A DNA stretch of 64,000 nucleotides from Seonamhaeicola maritimus (GTDB lineage Bacteria; Bacteroidota; Bacteroidia; Flavobacteriales; Flavobacteriaceae): NCBI RefSeq assembly GCF_008056315.1, contig NZ_VRKQ01000018.1:189772-253771 (forward strand), given 5' to 3'. Of the stretch, positions 24,960-34,570 are shown piece after piece; within the stretch, counting starts at the first letter, position 1; each line of letters starts with the position of its first letter. Both the position numbers and the translations under genes were made by a program. Below the pieces are notes generated by a model that saw only the letters and a list, made by a program, of their open reading frames with translations, was not told the DNA's origin and searched no databases.

Positions 24960-27146
24960 TTATTCTGTTCCTTTGCTTATGTCAGTTCCTAATCTTTGTA
25001 AATAAGCAATTAGAGCAACAATTTCTCTGTTCTTCATCTCAACAAATTCTTCACCGTTATCTGCTGCATATTTCTTATCTGCCGCATATGTTTCGGCAAA
25101 ATCAGGATCAGAATGCAAGTTCTCTTCAATTTGAGCACCTTGGTCTAACATACTTTGTTGTGCATTGGCAATATCTTCATCAGAATAAGGCACTCCTAAG
25201 CTCACCATGGCTCTCATTTTAGCTTCTGTATCAGATTTATCAAGCGTACTAGATGAACCAGTAATTAACCATGGGTAACGTGGCATGATTGAACCAGATG
25301 ATGTACTTTGTGGGTCATACATGTGGTTAAAGTGCCAGTTGTCCGAATATTTACCTCCAATTCTATGAACGTCTGGTCCAGTACGTTTACTACCCCATAA
25401 GAATGGATGATCATAAACAAATTCACCAGCTTTAGAGTATTCTCCATAGCGCTCTACTTCACTTCTAAACGGACGAATCATTTGAGAGTGACAACCCACA
25501 CAACCTTCACGGATATAGATATCTCTACCTTCAAGCTCTAATGGTGTATATGGTTCTACACTGGCTATAGTAGGAATGTTTGATTTTACCATTATGGTTG
25601 GTACAATTTGAATAATACCACCAATTAAAATAGCTACTGTTGCTAATAAAGTTAATTGTATTGGTCTTCTTTCTAACCAAGTATGCCAACCTTCACTAGC
25701 AGTACGTTTTTTAGTAACGCGCTCTAATGCTGGCGCTTCAGCTAATTCATCTTCAACTTTGCTACCGTTTTTAATAGTTACAATAATATTGTAAACTAAT
25801 ATTAACATACCAACAATATAAAGTGTACCACCTATGGCACGCATCCAATACATCGGGATAATTTCAGTTACAGTTTCTAAGAAGTTACCATAAACTAAAG
25901 TCCCATCAGGATTAAACTGTTTCCACATACTAGCTTGTGTGAAACCAGCAACATACATTGGTAAAGCGTATATAATAATACCTAAAGTTCCTAGCCAGAA
26001 ATGCATGTTAGCTAAAGGCAATGAGTGTAATTTTGTTTTAAATAACCTTGGAATCAAATAGTAAATAATACCGAATGCCATAAAACCGTTCCAAGCTAAA
26101 GCACCAACGTGTACGTGGGCAATAATCCAGTCAGTAAAGTGAGCAATGGCATTTACATTTTTCAATGATAATGTTGGGCCTTCAAAAGTTGCCATACCAT
26201 AACCAGTAATAGCTACAACCATGAATTTTAAAACAGGATCTGTTCTAACTTTATCCCAAGCACCTCTTAAGGTTAATAAACCATTAATCATACCACCCCA
26301 AGAAGGCATTAATAACATTACAGAAAAGGCAACACCTAAGTTTTGAGCCCACTCTGGTAAAGCAGTATATAATAAATGGTGAGGTCCTGCCCATATATAA
26401 ATAAAGATTAACGACCAGAAGTGAACAATAGAAAGCCTATAAGAATACACAGGTCTGTTAGCTGCTTTAGGAACAAAGTAGTACATCAATCCTAAGAAAG
26501 GCGTAGTTAAAAAGAATGCTACGGCATTATGTCCGTACCACCATTGTACTAAGGCATCTTGTACACCGGCGTAAACCGAGTAACTTTTCATGGCACTTAC
26601 TGGTAATTCTAAACTATTAAAAATATGCAGTACAGCAACAGTGATAAATGTGGCTATATAAAACCAAACAGCAACATATAAATGACGTTGTCTTCGTTTT
26701 AAAATAGTCCAAATCATATTAACTCCAAACACTACCCATATAAGAGCAATGGCAATGTCAATTGGCCATTCTAATTCGGCATATTCCTTAGAAGTGGTAT
26801 ACCCTAAAGGAAGTGAAATAGCTGCAGCTGCAATAATAAGTTGCCAGCCCCAAAAGTTAATGTTACTTAACAAGTCACTTGCCATACGTGTTTTGAGTAA
26901 GCGCTGCAGTGAGTAATAAACACCCGCAAACATAGCGTTACCAACAAAGGCAAAAATAACAGCATTGGTATGTAAAGGTCTTAGCCTACCAAAACTAAGC
27001 CACGAAATACCATCAGTAAGGTTTGGGAATAAAAACATAAATGCTAACAGTAAACCTACTGCCATCCCAACAACCCCAAAAATTATTGTGGCATAAATGA
27101 ACTTTGTAACGATTTTGTTATCGTAATGAAATTGTTGCATTTCCAT
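24960..27146 (-). CDS. ccoN: Fused cbb3 oxidase subunits I and II (CcoNO)
   Basis: The 728-residue protein is a fusion of the catalytic haem-copper subunit and the first cytochrome c subunit. The N-terminal part (about 1-480) carries the haem and CuB histidines in RPLHTNAVIFAF, QWWYGHNAVAFF, AGPHHLLYTALPEW and IIAHVHVGALAWNGF. After a linker and a further membrane helix (about 505-525), the CcoO part has C549-V-G-C552-H553 and IMPRYPWL with the axial Met. It reduces O2 to water at very low oxygen while pumping protons. The fusion is normal for this phylum. It lies 11 bp after ccoS. Confidence 0.95.
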   Translation of the reverse strand: MEMQQFHYDNKIVTKFIYATIIFGVVGMAVGLLLAFMFLFPNLTDGISWLSFGRLRPLHTNAVIFAFVGNAMFAGVYYSLQRLLKTRMASDLLSNINFWGWQLIIAAAAISLPLGYTTSKEYAELEWPIDIAIALIWVVFGVNMIWTILKRRQRHLYVAVWFYIATFITVAVLHIFNSLELPVSAMKSYSVYAGVQDALVQWWYGHNAVAFFLTTPFLGLMYYFVPKAANRPVYSYRLSIVHFWSLIFIYIWAGPHHLLYTALPEWAQNLGVAFSVMLLMPSWGGMINGLLTLRGAWDKVRTDPVLKFMVVAITGYGMATFEGPTLSLKNVNAIAHFTDWIIAHVHVGALAWNGFMAFGIIYYLIPRLFKTKLHSLPLANMHFWLGTLGIIIYALPMYVAGFTQASMWKQFNPDGTLVYGNFLETVTEIIPMYWMRAIGGTLYIVGMLILVYNIIVTIKNGSKVEDELAEAPALERVTKKRTASEGWHTWLERRPIQLTLLATVAILIGGIIQIVPTIMVKSNIPTIASVEPYTPLELEGRDIYIREGCVGCHSQMIRPFRSEVERYGEYSKAGEFVYDHPFLWGSKRTGPDVHRIGGKYSDNWHFNHMYDPQSTSSGSIMPRYPWLITGSSSTLDKSDTEAKMRAMVSLGVPYSDEDIANAQQSMLDQGAQIEENLHSDPDFAETYAADKKYAADNGEEFVEMKNREIVALIAYLQRLGTDISKGTE

Positions 27147-27157
27147 AATAGTTGTTG

Positions 27158-27343
27158 TTAATCTTTTTTGGTTAGTATTGAATTATCTGATTTTTCTTTA
27201 ACAAGTTCGTCTTCAAAAAGCATACGTACAGACGGCGTATAGCTATCATCATACTGTCCACTCTTTACAGCTATAATAAAGGCTACAAAGAAACCAACAG
27301 CTACAACAATGCTTATAGCTAGTAAAATATATATAACACTCAT
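27158..27343 (-). CDS. ccoS: cbb3 oxidase maturation protein CcoS
   Basis: The 61-residue protein has one membrane helix (MSVIYILLAISIVVAVGFFVAF) followed by the CcoS pattern AVKSGQYDDSYTPSVRMLFEDE. CcoS is needed to insert haem b and copper into the catalytic subunit. It is the first gene after the FNR-type promoter at 27364-27407 and so leads the oxidase operon. Confidence 0.9.
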   Translation of the reverse strand: MSVIYILLAISIVVAVGFFVAFIIAVKSGQYDDSYTPSVRMLFEDELVKEKSDNSILTKKD

Positions 27344-27363
27344 ACCTAATTGAAGTTACGCGT

Positions 27364-27407
27364 CAAAAATACTTTCATATGTTTTTTAAAAATATGACAA
27401 ATGTCAT
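27364..27407 (-). promoter_or_regulatory. FNR-type box plus -7 element of the ccoS-N-Q-P operon
   Basis: ATGACAAATGTCAT (27394-27407) has arms ATGACA/TGTCAT. Its centre is 29.5 bp from the first T of the minus-strand -7 element TATTTTTG (27364-27371), an exact TAnnTTTG. The ccoS ATG lies 20 bp downstream. Confidence 0.8.
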
Positions 27408-27424
27408 GTTTGGTTTCGTTTTTT

Positions 27425-27509
27425 GGCCGTTACCCCTTCGGGGTCGGGCTTTCCATTTCAAGTCCTCACTCGTGCCTCGTTGTGGGCTTTTCTTTGCAAT
27501 CCCTAACGC
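27425..27509 (+). repeat. Dispersed intergenic repeat, copy B
   Basis: It begins GGCCGTTACCCC, contains GGGTCGGGCTTTCC and ends CAATCCCTAACGC. The ends form the short inverted repeat CGTTA/TAACG. It lies between the ccoI stop and the ccoS promoter. The end sequences match the copy at 57649-57730. Confidence 0.7.
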
Positions 27510-27536
27510 AACTATCCGCCAAATATCTCTCAATTA

Positions 27537-29912
27537 TCATTTTAGTTTCCTGCCAACAATGTTAGTGCAAATGGTTGTAAATACTACAATGCTAATAGAA
27601 CTCAAAGGCATTAAAATGGCAGCAACTACAGGTGCTAACTGGCCGGTAACTGCAAAATAAAGACCAATAATATTATAGATAAATGAGAGTACAAAACTCC
27701 ATTTTATGATTTTAATGGCCGATTTAGAAACCTTCAAATAATTAACAAGCTCGTTAAATTTAGAAGCATCTAAAATAGCATCACAAGCAGGTGAAAACAC
27801 ATTTACATTTTCAGAAATTGCAATTCCCACGTTACTTTGTGCCAAAGCTCCTGCATCATTCAAACCATCACCAATCATTAAAACATTGGCGCCTTCGCTT
27901 TGGTGAAATTTTATGTATTCTAATTTATCTTCTGGCTTCTGATTGAATAACAATTTAGCTTTAGGAGGGAGTAACTTTGTTAAGTTCTCTTTTTCCCCGG
28001 CATTATCCCCAGATAAAATGACCAAATCGTACTCTCTTTTAAGAAGGTTGAAGAGTTTTGAAAGCCCTTTTCTGTAGGCATTGTAAAAAGTAAATTTTCC
28101 TTTGTATTCATTATTTGTACTCACATGAACGGCTGTATTCAATGTTGAGGTTACGGCAGAATATCCAACAAAAGGAGCAGAGCCTACTTTTATATTTTTC
28201 TCATGATGTTTTGCTTCAATGCCTTTACCAATATGCTCTTCATAACTATCTAAAGTTAGAATGTCATGGTCAGCTAAAAGATTATATAAAGATCTGCTTA
28301 AAGGATGGTTTGAACCTCTTAAAGTACTTTTTAATAGAGATTCCTCCAAATCAGAAAGTGTTTCACCTTCATAACTAATAGTAGCTTCTTTGTTTGAGGT
28401 AATGGTGCCTGTTTTATCAAAAATAATGGTATTTATTTTTGCCAGTTGCTCTATAACGCTGGCATTTTTAAGATAGAATTTCTTCTTTCCAAGAATGCGT
28501 AAAATATTTCCAAATGTAAATGGTGCAGACAAAGCTATGGCGCAGGGGCAAGCTATAATTAAAACTGCTGTAAATACATTTAAAGCTTTACTAGAATCAT
28601 TTATAAGCCAATAACTTGTTGCAATCAATGCTATTAATAAAATAGTAATAGTAAAGTTTTTGCTAATTCTATTTGTAAGGGTAGTGAACGATAATTGTTT
28701 ATCTTTTTTAAACACATCATTACTCCAGAGTTGTGTTAAGTAACTTTGCTCTACAGAGTTTAAAACATCCACTTCAATATTACCCTCAATTTGCTTTCCA
28801 CCAGCAAACAACTTATCGCCAGATTTTTTAGTAACGGTTTTAGATTCACCAGTAACAAAACTATAATCAATACGGGCTTTCCCTTTAATTAAAATACAAT
28901 CAACAGGAATTAGTTCTTCGTTTCTTATAAGCAATCGGTCACCTTTTTCAATATCATAAACTTGAACAGATTCTTCTTTTCCTTCTTGATTGATTTTGGT
29001 AATGCCTATTGGGAAATACGATTTATAATCACGCTCAAATGATAAAAATGAATAGGTCTTCTGTTGGAAAAATTTACCCAAAAGTAAAAAGAAAATCAAA
29101 CCAGTTAAACTGTCAAAAAAGCCAGAGCCAGCATCAAAAATAATTTCTGCAGTACTCCTAACAAATAAAACCAAAGCGCCCAAAGCAATGGGAACATCAA
29201 TATTTAAAATTTTAGATCGAAGCCCTTTATATGCTGAAATAAAATAGTCTTGAGCTGAATAAAAAACAACGGGTAAACTAAATCCAAACATGAGCCATCG
29301 GAACAGGTGCTTATATTGTTCAAGCCAAAATTCACCAACTTCAAAATACTCTGGAAATGATAAAAACATAACATTACCAAAAGCAAAACCTGCCACACCC
29401 AATTTATAAATTAAGGATCGGTCAATTCTTTTTTTACCAACACTATAGTCTTCTAAACTAATATAAGGTTCGTAACCAATACTACTCAATAGCTCAACAA
29501 GGTTTTTAAGAGATAACTGTTCACTGTTATAAGTTATTCTAACAGTCTTCTTTCCAAAGTTCACAATAGAAGAACTTACTGAAGGATGTAGTTTATTCAA
29601 ATTTTCTAAAATCCAAATACAAGAGCTACAATGAATATGCGGAATGTATAAACTTACAATTTGAATATCATCATTATTAAACTCTAATAATTGGTCTACA
29701 ATTTTATCATTTTCTAAAAAATTGTATTTACCAGCAACTTCTTTAGGGGTGGCTCCTGGAGCATTTTGTAAATCATAATAACACGTTAAATCATTTGCAG
29801 AAAAAATCTCGTAAACAGTTTTACAACCGTTACAACAAAATGATTTATCGTCATAAAGAATCTCGGAAGATGTAGCATCTAATCCGCAGTGGAAACATGT
29901 TTTATGCTCCAT
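27537..29912 (-). CDS. ccoI: Copper-exporting P1B-type ATPase of the cbb3 locus (CcoI/FixI)
   Basis: The protein has 791 residues. The N-terminus has a Cys-rich putative metal-binding module (CFHCG, CCNGCKTVYEIF), then a heavy-metal-associated domain with CSSCIWILENL. Membrane helices, the actuator loop FVTGESKTVTKKSGD, the transport motif ACPCAIALSAP, the phosphorylation site FDKTGTIT and the hinge MIGDGLNDAGAL follow in order. CcoI delivers copper to the periplasm for the cbb3 CuB site. It has its own FNR-type promoter and lies upstream of ccoS, separated by a repeat and the ccoS promoter. Confidence 0.93.
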   Translation of the reverse strand: MEHKTCFHCGLDATSSEILYDDKSFCCNGCKTVYEIFSANDLTCYYDLQNAPGATPKEVAGKYNFLENDKIVDQLLEFNNDDIQIVSLYIPHIHCSSCIWILENLNKLHPSVSSSIVNFGKKTVRITYNSEQLSLKNLVELLSSIGYEPYISLEDYSVGKKRIDRSLIYKLGVAGFAFGNVMFLSFPEYFEVGEFWLEQYKHLFRWLMFGFSLPVVFYSAQDYFISAYKGLRSKILNIDVPIALGALVLFVRSTAEIIFDAGSGFFDSLTGLIFFLLLGKFFQQKTYSFLSFERDYKSYFPIGITKINQEGKEESVQVYDIEKGDRLLIRNEELIPVDCILIKGKARIDYSFVTGESKTVTKKSGDKLFAGGKQIEGNIEVDVLNSVEQSYLTQLWSNDVFKKDKQLSFTTLTNRISKNFTITILLIALIATSYWLINDSSKALNVFTAVLIIACPCAIALSAPFTFGNILRILGKKKFYLKNASVIEQLAKINTIIFDKTGTITSNKEATISYEGETLSDLEESLLKSTLRGSNHPLSRSLYNLLADHDILTLDSYEEHIGKGIEAKHHEKNIKVGSAPFVGYSAVTSTLNTAVHVSTNNEYKGKFTFYNAYRKGLSKLFNLLKREYDLVILSGDNAGEKENLTKLLPPKAKLLFNQKPEDKLEYIKFHQSEGANVLMIGDGLNDAGALAQSNVGIAISENVNVFSPACDAILDASKFNELVNYLKVSKSAIKIIKWSFVLSFIYNIIGLYFAVTGQLAPVVAAILMPLSSISIVVFTTICTNIVGRKLK

Positions 29913-29937
29913 AATATTTGCTCAAATTTACCTGTTG

Positions 29938-29981
29938 CAAAGGTGAAAAGTTAGTGAAAATTTAAATATGATATTTGTCAT
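29938..29981 (-). promoter_or_regulatory. FNR-type box plus -7 element of ccoI
   Basis: ATGATATTTGTCAT (29968-29981) is centred 29.5 bp from the first base of CACCTTTG on the minus strand (29938-29945), one base from TAnnTTTG. The ccoI ATG is 25 bp further on. The box also lies upstream of the divergent regulator gene. Confidence 0.72.
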
Positions 29982-29989
29982 GATTTACT

Positions 29990-29997
29990 TATTTTTA
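29990..29997 (+). promoter_or_regulatory. Candidate -7 element of the CRP/FNR-family gene
   Basis: TATTTTTA is one base from consensus, 21 bp before the ATG. The FNR-type box is centred only 15.5 bp upstream of it, inside the expected polymerase footprint, so binding there would repress (inference). Confidence 0.4.
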
Positions 29998-30018
29998 CAA
30001 ATCTTGAATTAATATGGT

Positions 30019-30696
30019 ATGAGTAAGTGTGAACAATGTATAATTAAACAGTTTAATTCTCTTAAAGCCTTGACTAAGGATGAGTTAGTCCGAATTTCTG
30101 GTTGTAAGACTTCTAGGAAAATTAAAAAGGGAGAAGTTATTTTTGAAGAAGGAGAGGTGCTAAATGGCGTTTACTGTGTACGAGATGGTATTTGTAAGTT
30201 GACAAAGTTAAGTGCGAACGGAAAGGACCAGATTGTGAAAATGGTTGTTAAAGGTGATTTGCTAGGGCAACGATCTGTTGTAAGTGAAGAGCGTTCTAAT
30301 TTACAAGCCACTGCATTAAATGATATGGAAGTTTGTTTTATTCCGAAAAGTGAGATTTTGGCTGATCTACATAAAAACCCTGATTTTACTTTTGATGTTT
30401 TAAAAGATATGGCTAAAGACCTAAGAGAAGCGGATGATGTTATTGTAAATATGGCTCAAAAATCTGTTAGACAGAGGTTAGCAGAAACCATAATTTATAT
30501 TCATAATAGTTTTGGTACAAATCCTGATGGCACTTTAAGCGTTCTATTATCTAGAGAAGATTTTGCTAATATTGTTGGAACAGCTACAGAGTCTGCAATT
30601 AGGGTGCTTTCTCAATTTAAAAAAGAGGGTTTGATTTCTGCAGTAGGAAAACAGATTAAAATTGAAGATATAGAAGCTCTTAAGAGAGTTGAATAG
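30019..30696 (+). CDS. CRP/FNR-family regulator, FNR-like oxygen sensor candidate
   Basis: The 225-residue protein has a cyclic-nucleotide-type beta-roll (about 20-125), a dimer helix, and a winged HTH (about 148-215). The recognition helix is TATESAIRVLSQF; Glu and Arg align with FNR E209 and R213, which read the TGA half-site, while the FNR Ser position is Ile. Cys residues are C4, C7, C29, C53, C59 and C106. By alignment C4, C7 and C106 match FNR C20, C23 and C122, but the CxxCx5C third Cys is missing and C29 may replace it. It is divergent from ccoI and is the likely regulator of the five boxes in this window. An NO-responsive or non-cluster role is not excluded. Confidence 0.85.
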   Translation: MSKCEQCIIKQFNSLKALTKDELVRISGCKTSRKIKKGEVIFEEGEVLNGVYCVRDGICKLTKLSANGKDQIVKMVVKGDLLGQRSVVSEERSNLQATALNDMEVCFIPKSEILADLHKNPDFTFDVLKDMAKDLREADDVIVNMAQKSVRQRLAETIIYIHNSFGTNPDGTLSVLLSREDFANIVGTATESAIRVLSQFKKEGLISAVGKQIKIEDIEALKRVE

Positions 30697-30712
30697 TTAG
30701 AAAATAAAAGAT

Positions 30713-30749
30713 AAAAAAAGGCTCTGAAATGTTTCAGAGCCTTTTTTTT
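30713..30749. terminator. Bidirectional terminator after the CRP/FNR-family gene
   Basis: AAAAAAAGGCTCTGAAA pairs with TTTCAGAGCCTTTTTTT across a 2-nt loop. It overlaps the stop codon of the convergent beta-propeller gene. Confidence 0.92.
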
Positions 30750-33700
30750 AATTTAGTTTGAAGGTCTTAATATCTTTAAATATTGAAATATTTATTTTCT
30801 CAATATTATTTCTGAATGATTTCCAATCTTCATTAAAAAAGGTATTCGTTTTCTCTATTCCATCTTTCACAGCTTTTTTTGCATGATTAATAAGTGTAGT
30901 CTCTGTATTTGTTAAACCATTTTGTCTTGATTTTACATAACCATTTGCTAAATTAATTCTCCTAGAAATAGTCATTTCAGAGTTTCTGGTAATACCTTGT
31001 CTTTTATCAACTTTTCCAAGGTACATATCTAATAAGGCATCTATACTTTTCGTGATGTCTTTACAAGATTTAATGGCATCTTTATACTTTTCTTTGTCAA
31101 GCTTTATCAATTCAGATTGATATTTATCAGCAATTTGCTTACTCTCTGCTAATTGTTTAACAGCATCAGAAGTTATTTGAGTTAGTGTCTCAAGCTCTTT
31201 TGAAGCATTATACACTTCATTAATAGCATTTTTAGTAACGTTTAAGCGCGGATCACTTTTAACAGTAAGCATTTTTTCTGAAGTTTGATCTCCAAAATGC
31301 AGAACTAATTTGTATTTGCCTGGTTTTACCTTTGTGCCACTTGGTTCTCTAGTACTTTTTCTAAATGTTCTAGAAGGTCGGTCAGGTCCTTTTTCATTTA
31401 ATGATGGCCACATCCATTTTTGAATACCGCTCTCCTTTGGTGCTTTTTGTTTTAAAGTTCTAATTAATCGGTCACCATCATAAATTTTCATTGTTAAGGA
31501 ATCCCATTTAACTTCCAAGGTCTCTGAATCAACATCTTCTTCGTTATCTTTTTTCTCCTCTTTAGCATCATCAGTTTTCTTCTTATCAATTTTAACATAA
31601 TAAGAAATTTGAGCTATTCCTTTTCGGTTTTCACCATTATATAAAGCATCACCACCAAACCTACTCCCTGTTGGTTGATGATAAGCAGCTAAATAAGCAG
31701 TGGGCGGTTCAAATAACTCTAATTTTTGATTAATCATCTGTTTGTTTTTAGCCATAGCTCTTAGCGGTCTTATATCATCTAAAACCCAAGCGGCTCTACC
31801 AAAAGTTCCAATAATTAAATCATGTTCCCTTGAGTGAATAATCAAATCTTTTATAGATACCGTTGGAAAGCCCTCTGTCCATTTTGTCCAGTTTTCACCC
31901 GCATCAAAGGAAACATATAATCCATCGTCTGTTCCTAGGAACAATAAATTAGGTTCTTCTAAATCCTCTACTATTGAAAGCGTATAGCTTTTAACATCCT
32001 TTTCATCAACAATACGTTTCCATGTTCTTCCATAATCTTTAGTTCTATAGGCGTATGGTGTATAGTTAAATCGTCTATAATCATTAGCTATTAAAAGCGC
32101 TTCACCTTTATTCTTGTTAGAAGCTTTTATCTGAGGAATCCAACTTCCAACAGGTAAATCTTTAATATTCTTTGATACTTCAGTATAAGTCTGCCCTCCA
32201 TTTTGAGTGACATGAATGCGTCCATCATCTGTACCAACCCAAATCATACCTTTTTCTAATGGAGAAGGTTCAATAACCAAAATAGTACAATGGTTTTCGG
32301 CTCCTGTGGCATCTAAGGTTAAACCACCACTTTCACTTTGTTTTTGTTTTTCTGGATCATTGGTTGTTAAATCATCAGAAATGATAGTCCAAGTAAGTCC
32401 TTTGTCGGTAGATTTGTGAACAAACTGACTTCCAAAATAAATGGTGTTAGAATCAAATGGGTCTATATTGATTGCAGAATTCCAATTAAACCGAAGTCTT
32501 GTTTCTCCATCCGGATGTGTTGGTTTTACCCTCATGTTGTTCCCTGTTTCCGCATCATAATAGGTTACATTACCCTGTTGACTCATAGACCAGCCAAATC
32601 TTGAATTTTCTTTATCTGGTACAACATCAAATCCATCTCCAAAACTAATTTCTTGCCAGTAAGAATTTCTGATGCCTTGTTCTTTCCAAACATATGCTGG
32701 ACCTTTCCAAGACCCATTATCTTGCATGCCGCCATAAACATTATATGGAATGTCATTATCTACACTTATATGATAAAATTGGGCTAAAGGAAGGTTGCCA
32801 ATAAAACGCCAAGTTTTACCTCCATCTTTTGTGATATTGAGACCGCCATCATTCCCATCAATCATATAATTGCCATTTGTTGGGTGAATCCACCAAGCAT
32901 GATGGTCTGGATGAACGCCATTATTTGCACCATAAGCCGGCATGAGTTGTTTGAAGTTTTTACCACCATCTTCACTTACATTAACATAGGTGAAAACCGA
33001 ATACACTCTGTTTTCATTTTCAGGATCTACAAAAATATCGGAATAGTAAAATGGGCGATTTCCAATGTCATTTTTATCATTTATTTTATTCCATTTAAAA
33101 CCTCCATCTTCACTTTTATATAAGGCATTCTTTTTGGCTTCAATTAGAGCGTATATGACGCTTGGTTTGTTAGGAGCAATGGCTATACCTATACGGCCTA
33201 AATCACCATTTGGTAAGCCATCTTTATCTGTTAACTTTTTCCATGTTTCACCACCGTCATGAGTTATATGCAAACCAGAACCTTTTCCACCAGAATTAAA
33301 AAACCAAGGGTCTCTTTTATGTTCCCACATGGCGGCAATTAACTTATTTGGATTTGTTGGATCCATCACCAAATCGGCAGCTCCCGATTTATTGTTTGTA
33401 AATAGAATATTATTCCAAGTTTTACCACCATCGGTAGTTTTGTAAATACCGCGCTCTGGATGTTCTCCCCAAGGAGATCCAATAGAGGCCGCATAAATTA
33501 TGTTAGGGTTAGTAGGGTCAATGACTACTCTATGTATATGACGTGTTTTTTCTAATCCCATTAACATCCAGTTTTTTCCACCATCTAAAGATTTATAGAT
33601 ACCAAAACCACCATTCAAACTATTTCTAGGATTCCCTTCTCCGGTACCCACCCAAATAACACTAGGGTTAGATTGCTGGATAGCAACCGCACCGATAGAT

Positions 33701-33954
33701 GCTGTAACTTCATTGTCAAAAATAGGTTCCCATTTTATACCACCTGAAGTAGATTTCCATAAGCCACCAGAAGCAGTTCCAGCATAAATGATATCTGGAT
33801 TTGAGTTTACTACATCAATTGCTGTGACTCTACCTGACATACCCCCAGGACCAATATTACGTGGGTGCATGTTTTTTAATAAATCCATTGAAATTTCCTG
33901 AGCAGAAAGGAATACAATACTTAAAAGCATTATAAGCGTAGCATATTTTCTCAT
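30748..33954 (-). CDS. Large secreted BNR/sortilin-type beta-propeller protein
   Basis: The 1068-residue protein has a signal peptide (cleavage after VFLSAQ). The first approximately 750 residues contain many BNR/Asp-box-like repeats, for example STSGGIKWEPI, SLDGGKNWMLM, TTDGGKTWNNI, SEDGGFKWNKI and SFDAGENWTKW, forming one or two VPS10-like propellers. The last approximately 300 residues are charged, with a helical bundle and no type IX sorting domain that I can recognise. Such proteins are frequent in Bacteroidota and annotated as glycosyl hydrolase-like, but no catalytic residues are visible. It follows the YdeI gene by 37 bp. Confidence 0.82.
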   Translation of the reverse strand: MRKYATLIMLLSIVFLSAQEISMDLLKNMHPRNIGPGGMSGRVTAIDVVNSNPDIIYAGTASGGLWKSTSGGIKWEPIFDNEVTASIGAVAIQQSNPSVIWVGTGEGNPRNSLNGGFGIYKSLDGGKNWMLMGLEKTRHIHRVVIDPTNPNIIYAASIGSPWGEHPERGIYKTTDGGKTWNNILFTNNKSGAADLVMDPTNPNKLIAAMWEHKRDPWFFNSGGKGSGLHITHDGGETWKKLTDKDGLPNGDLGRIGIAIAPNKPSVIYALIEAKKNALYKSEDGGFKWNKINDKNDIGNRPFYYSDIFVDPENENRVYSVFTYVNVSEDGGKNFKQLMPAYGANNGVHPDHHAWWIHPTNGNYMIDGNDGGLNITKDGGKTWRFIGNLPLAQFYHISVDNDIPYNVYGGMQDNGSWKGPAYVWKEQGIRNSYWQEISFGDGFDVVPDKENSRFGWSMSQQGNVTYYDAETGNNMRVKPTHPDGETRLRFNWNSAINIDPFDSNTIYFGSQFVHKSTDKGLTWTIISDDLTTNDPEKQKQSESGGLTLDATGAENHCTILVIEPSPLEKGMIWVGTDDGRIHVTQNGGQTYTEVSKNIKDLPVGSWIPQIKASNKNKGEALLIANDYRRFNYTPYAYRTKDYGRTWKRIVDEKDVKSYTLSIVEDLEEPNLLFLGTDDGLYVSFDAGENWTKWTEGFPTVSIKDLIIHSREHDLIIGTFGRAAWVLDDIRPLRAMAKNKQMINQKLELFEPPTAYLAAYHQPTGSRFGGDALYNGENRKGIAQISYYVKIDKKKTDDAKEEKKDNEEDVDSETLEVKWDSLTMKIYDGDRLIRTLKQKAPKESGIQKWMWPSLNEKGPDRPSRTFRKSTREPSGTKVKPGKYKLVLHFGDQTSEKMLTVKSDPRLNVTKNAINEVYNASKELETLTQITSDAVKQLAESKQIADKYQSELIKLDKEKYKDAIKSCKDITKSIDALLDMYLGKVDKRQGITRNSEMTISRRINLANGYVKSRQNGLTNTETTLINHAKKAVKDGIEKTNTFFNEDWKSFRNNIEKINISIFKDIKTFKLN

Positions 33955-33991
33955 GTTGGTGGTTTAGTTTAGTTTTAAATTTAGTGAACTT

Positions 33992-34567
33992 TTACCAGAG
34001 ATTTCTAGATTTGACGTTCGCATTACAATATTTAATAATCTCTGAAATCCGGTTTGCTCTTGTTGCTTCTCTTTTTGCACTTTTTAACCAAGATAAGTAG
34101 CCTTTTTGGTAACCTTTTGAGAAGCCTTGATAGTTTTCAAAAGCTCTTGGGTTTTTATCAAATTCTGTTTGTAAATCGGATGGAATAATCCCGTTTTCAA
34201 CGTCATCCATAAAAGACCAACAACCATTTTCTTTGGCAAGGTCTATAGATTTGTAACCAAACTCATGGATTAATCCGGAAGATTCTAATTCTTTTATATA
34301 ACGTTTGTTAAGTGCACTCCAATTGCTTTTAGGGTTTCTTCTACAGAAATATTGCATTCGTTTACCATTGCCTAAACCTTTTACAGTCGAATCTATCCAG
34401 CCAAAACAAAGCGCTACCTTAACAGCTTGTTCCCAGCGCATGGTAGGAATTTTAGTTTCTAGTTTATAGAAAATCAAATGGACGCCTTTATCTTGATGGT
34501 GGTTTTTTAATAACCAATCATACCAATCGGTATCTCGTTCAAAATAAAGTTCTGGGAAATCGTTCAA
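33992..34567 (-). CDS. YdeI/OmdA-family protein
   Basis: The 191-residue protein is of the YdeI/OmpD-associated type. WYDWLLKNHHQDKGVHLIFYK and ALCFGWIDSTVKGLGNGKRMQYFCRRNPKSNWSALN sit in the first half. The OmdA C-terminal helix pair with KGYLSWLKSAKREATRANRI ends it. Homologues are linked by name to bacteriocin protection or outer-membrane interaction; the biochemical role is unknown. It lies 3 bp after the M1 peptidase gene, so it is co-transcribed. Confidence 0.8.
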   Translation of the reverse strand: MNDFPELYFERDTDWYDWLLKNHHQDKGVHLIFYKLETKIPTMRWEQAVKVALCFGWIDSTVKGLGNGKRMQYFCRRNPKSNWSALNKRYIKELESSGLIHEFGYKSIDLAKENGCWSFMDDVENGIIPSDLQTEFDKNPRAFENYQGFSKGYQKGYLSWLKSAKREATRANRISEIIKYCNANVKSRNLW

Positions 34568-34570
34568 TGA

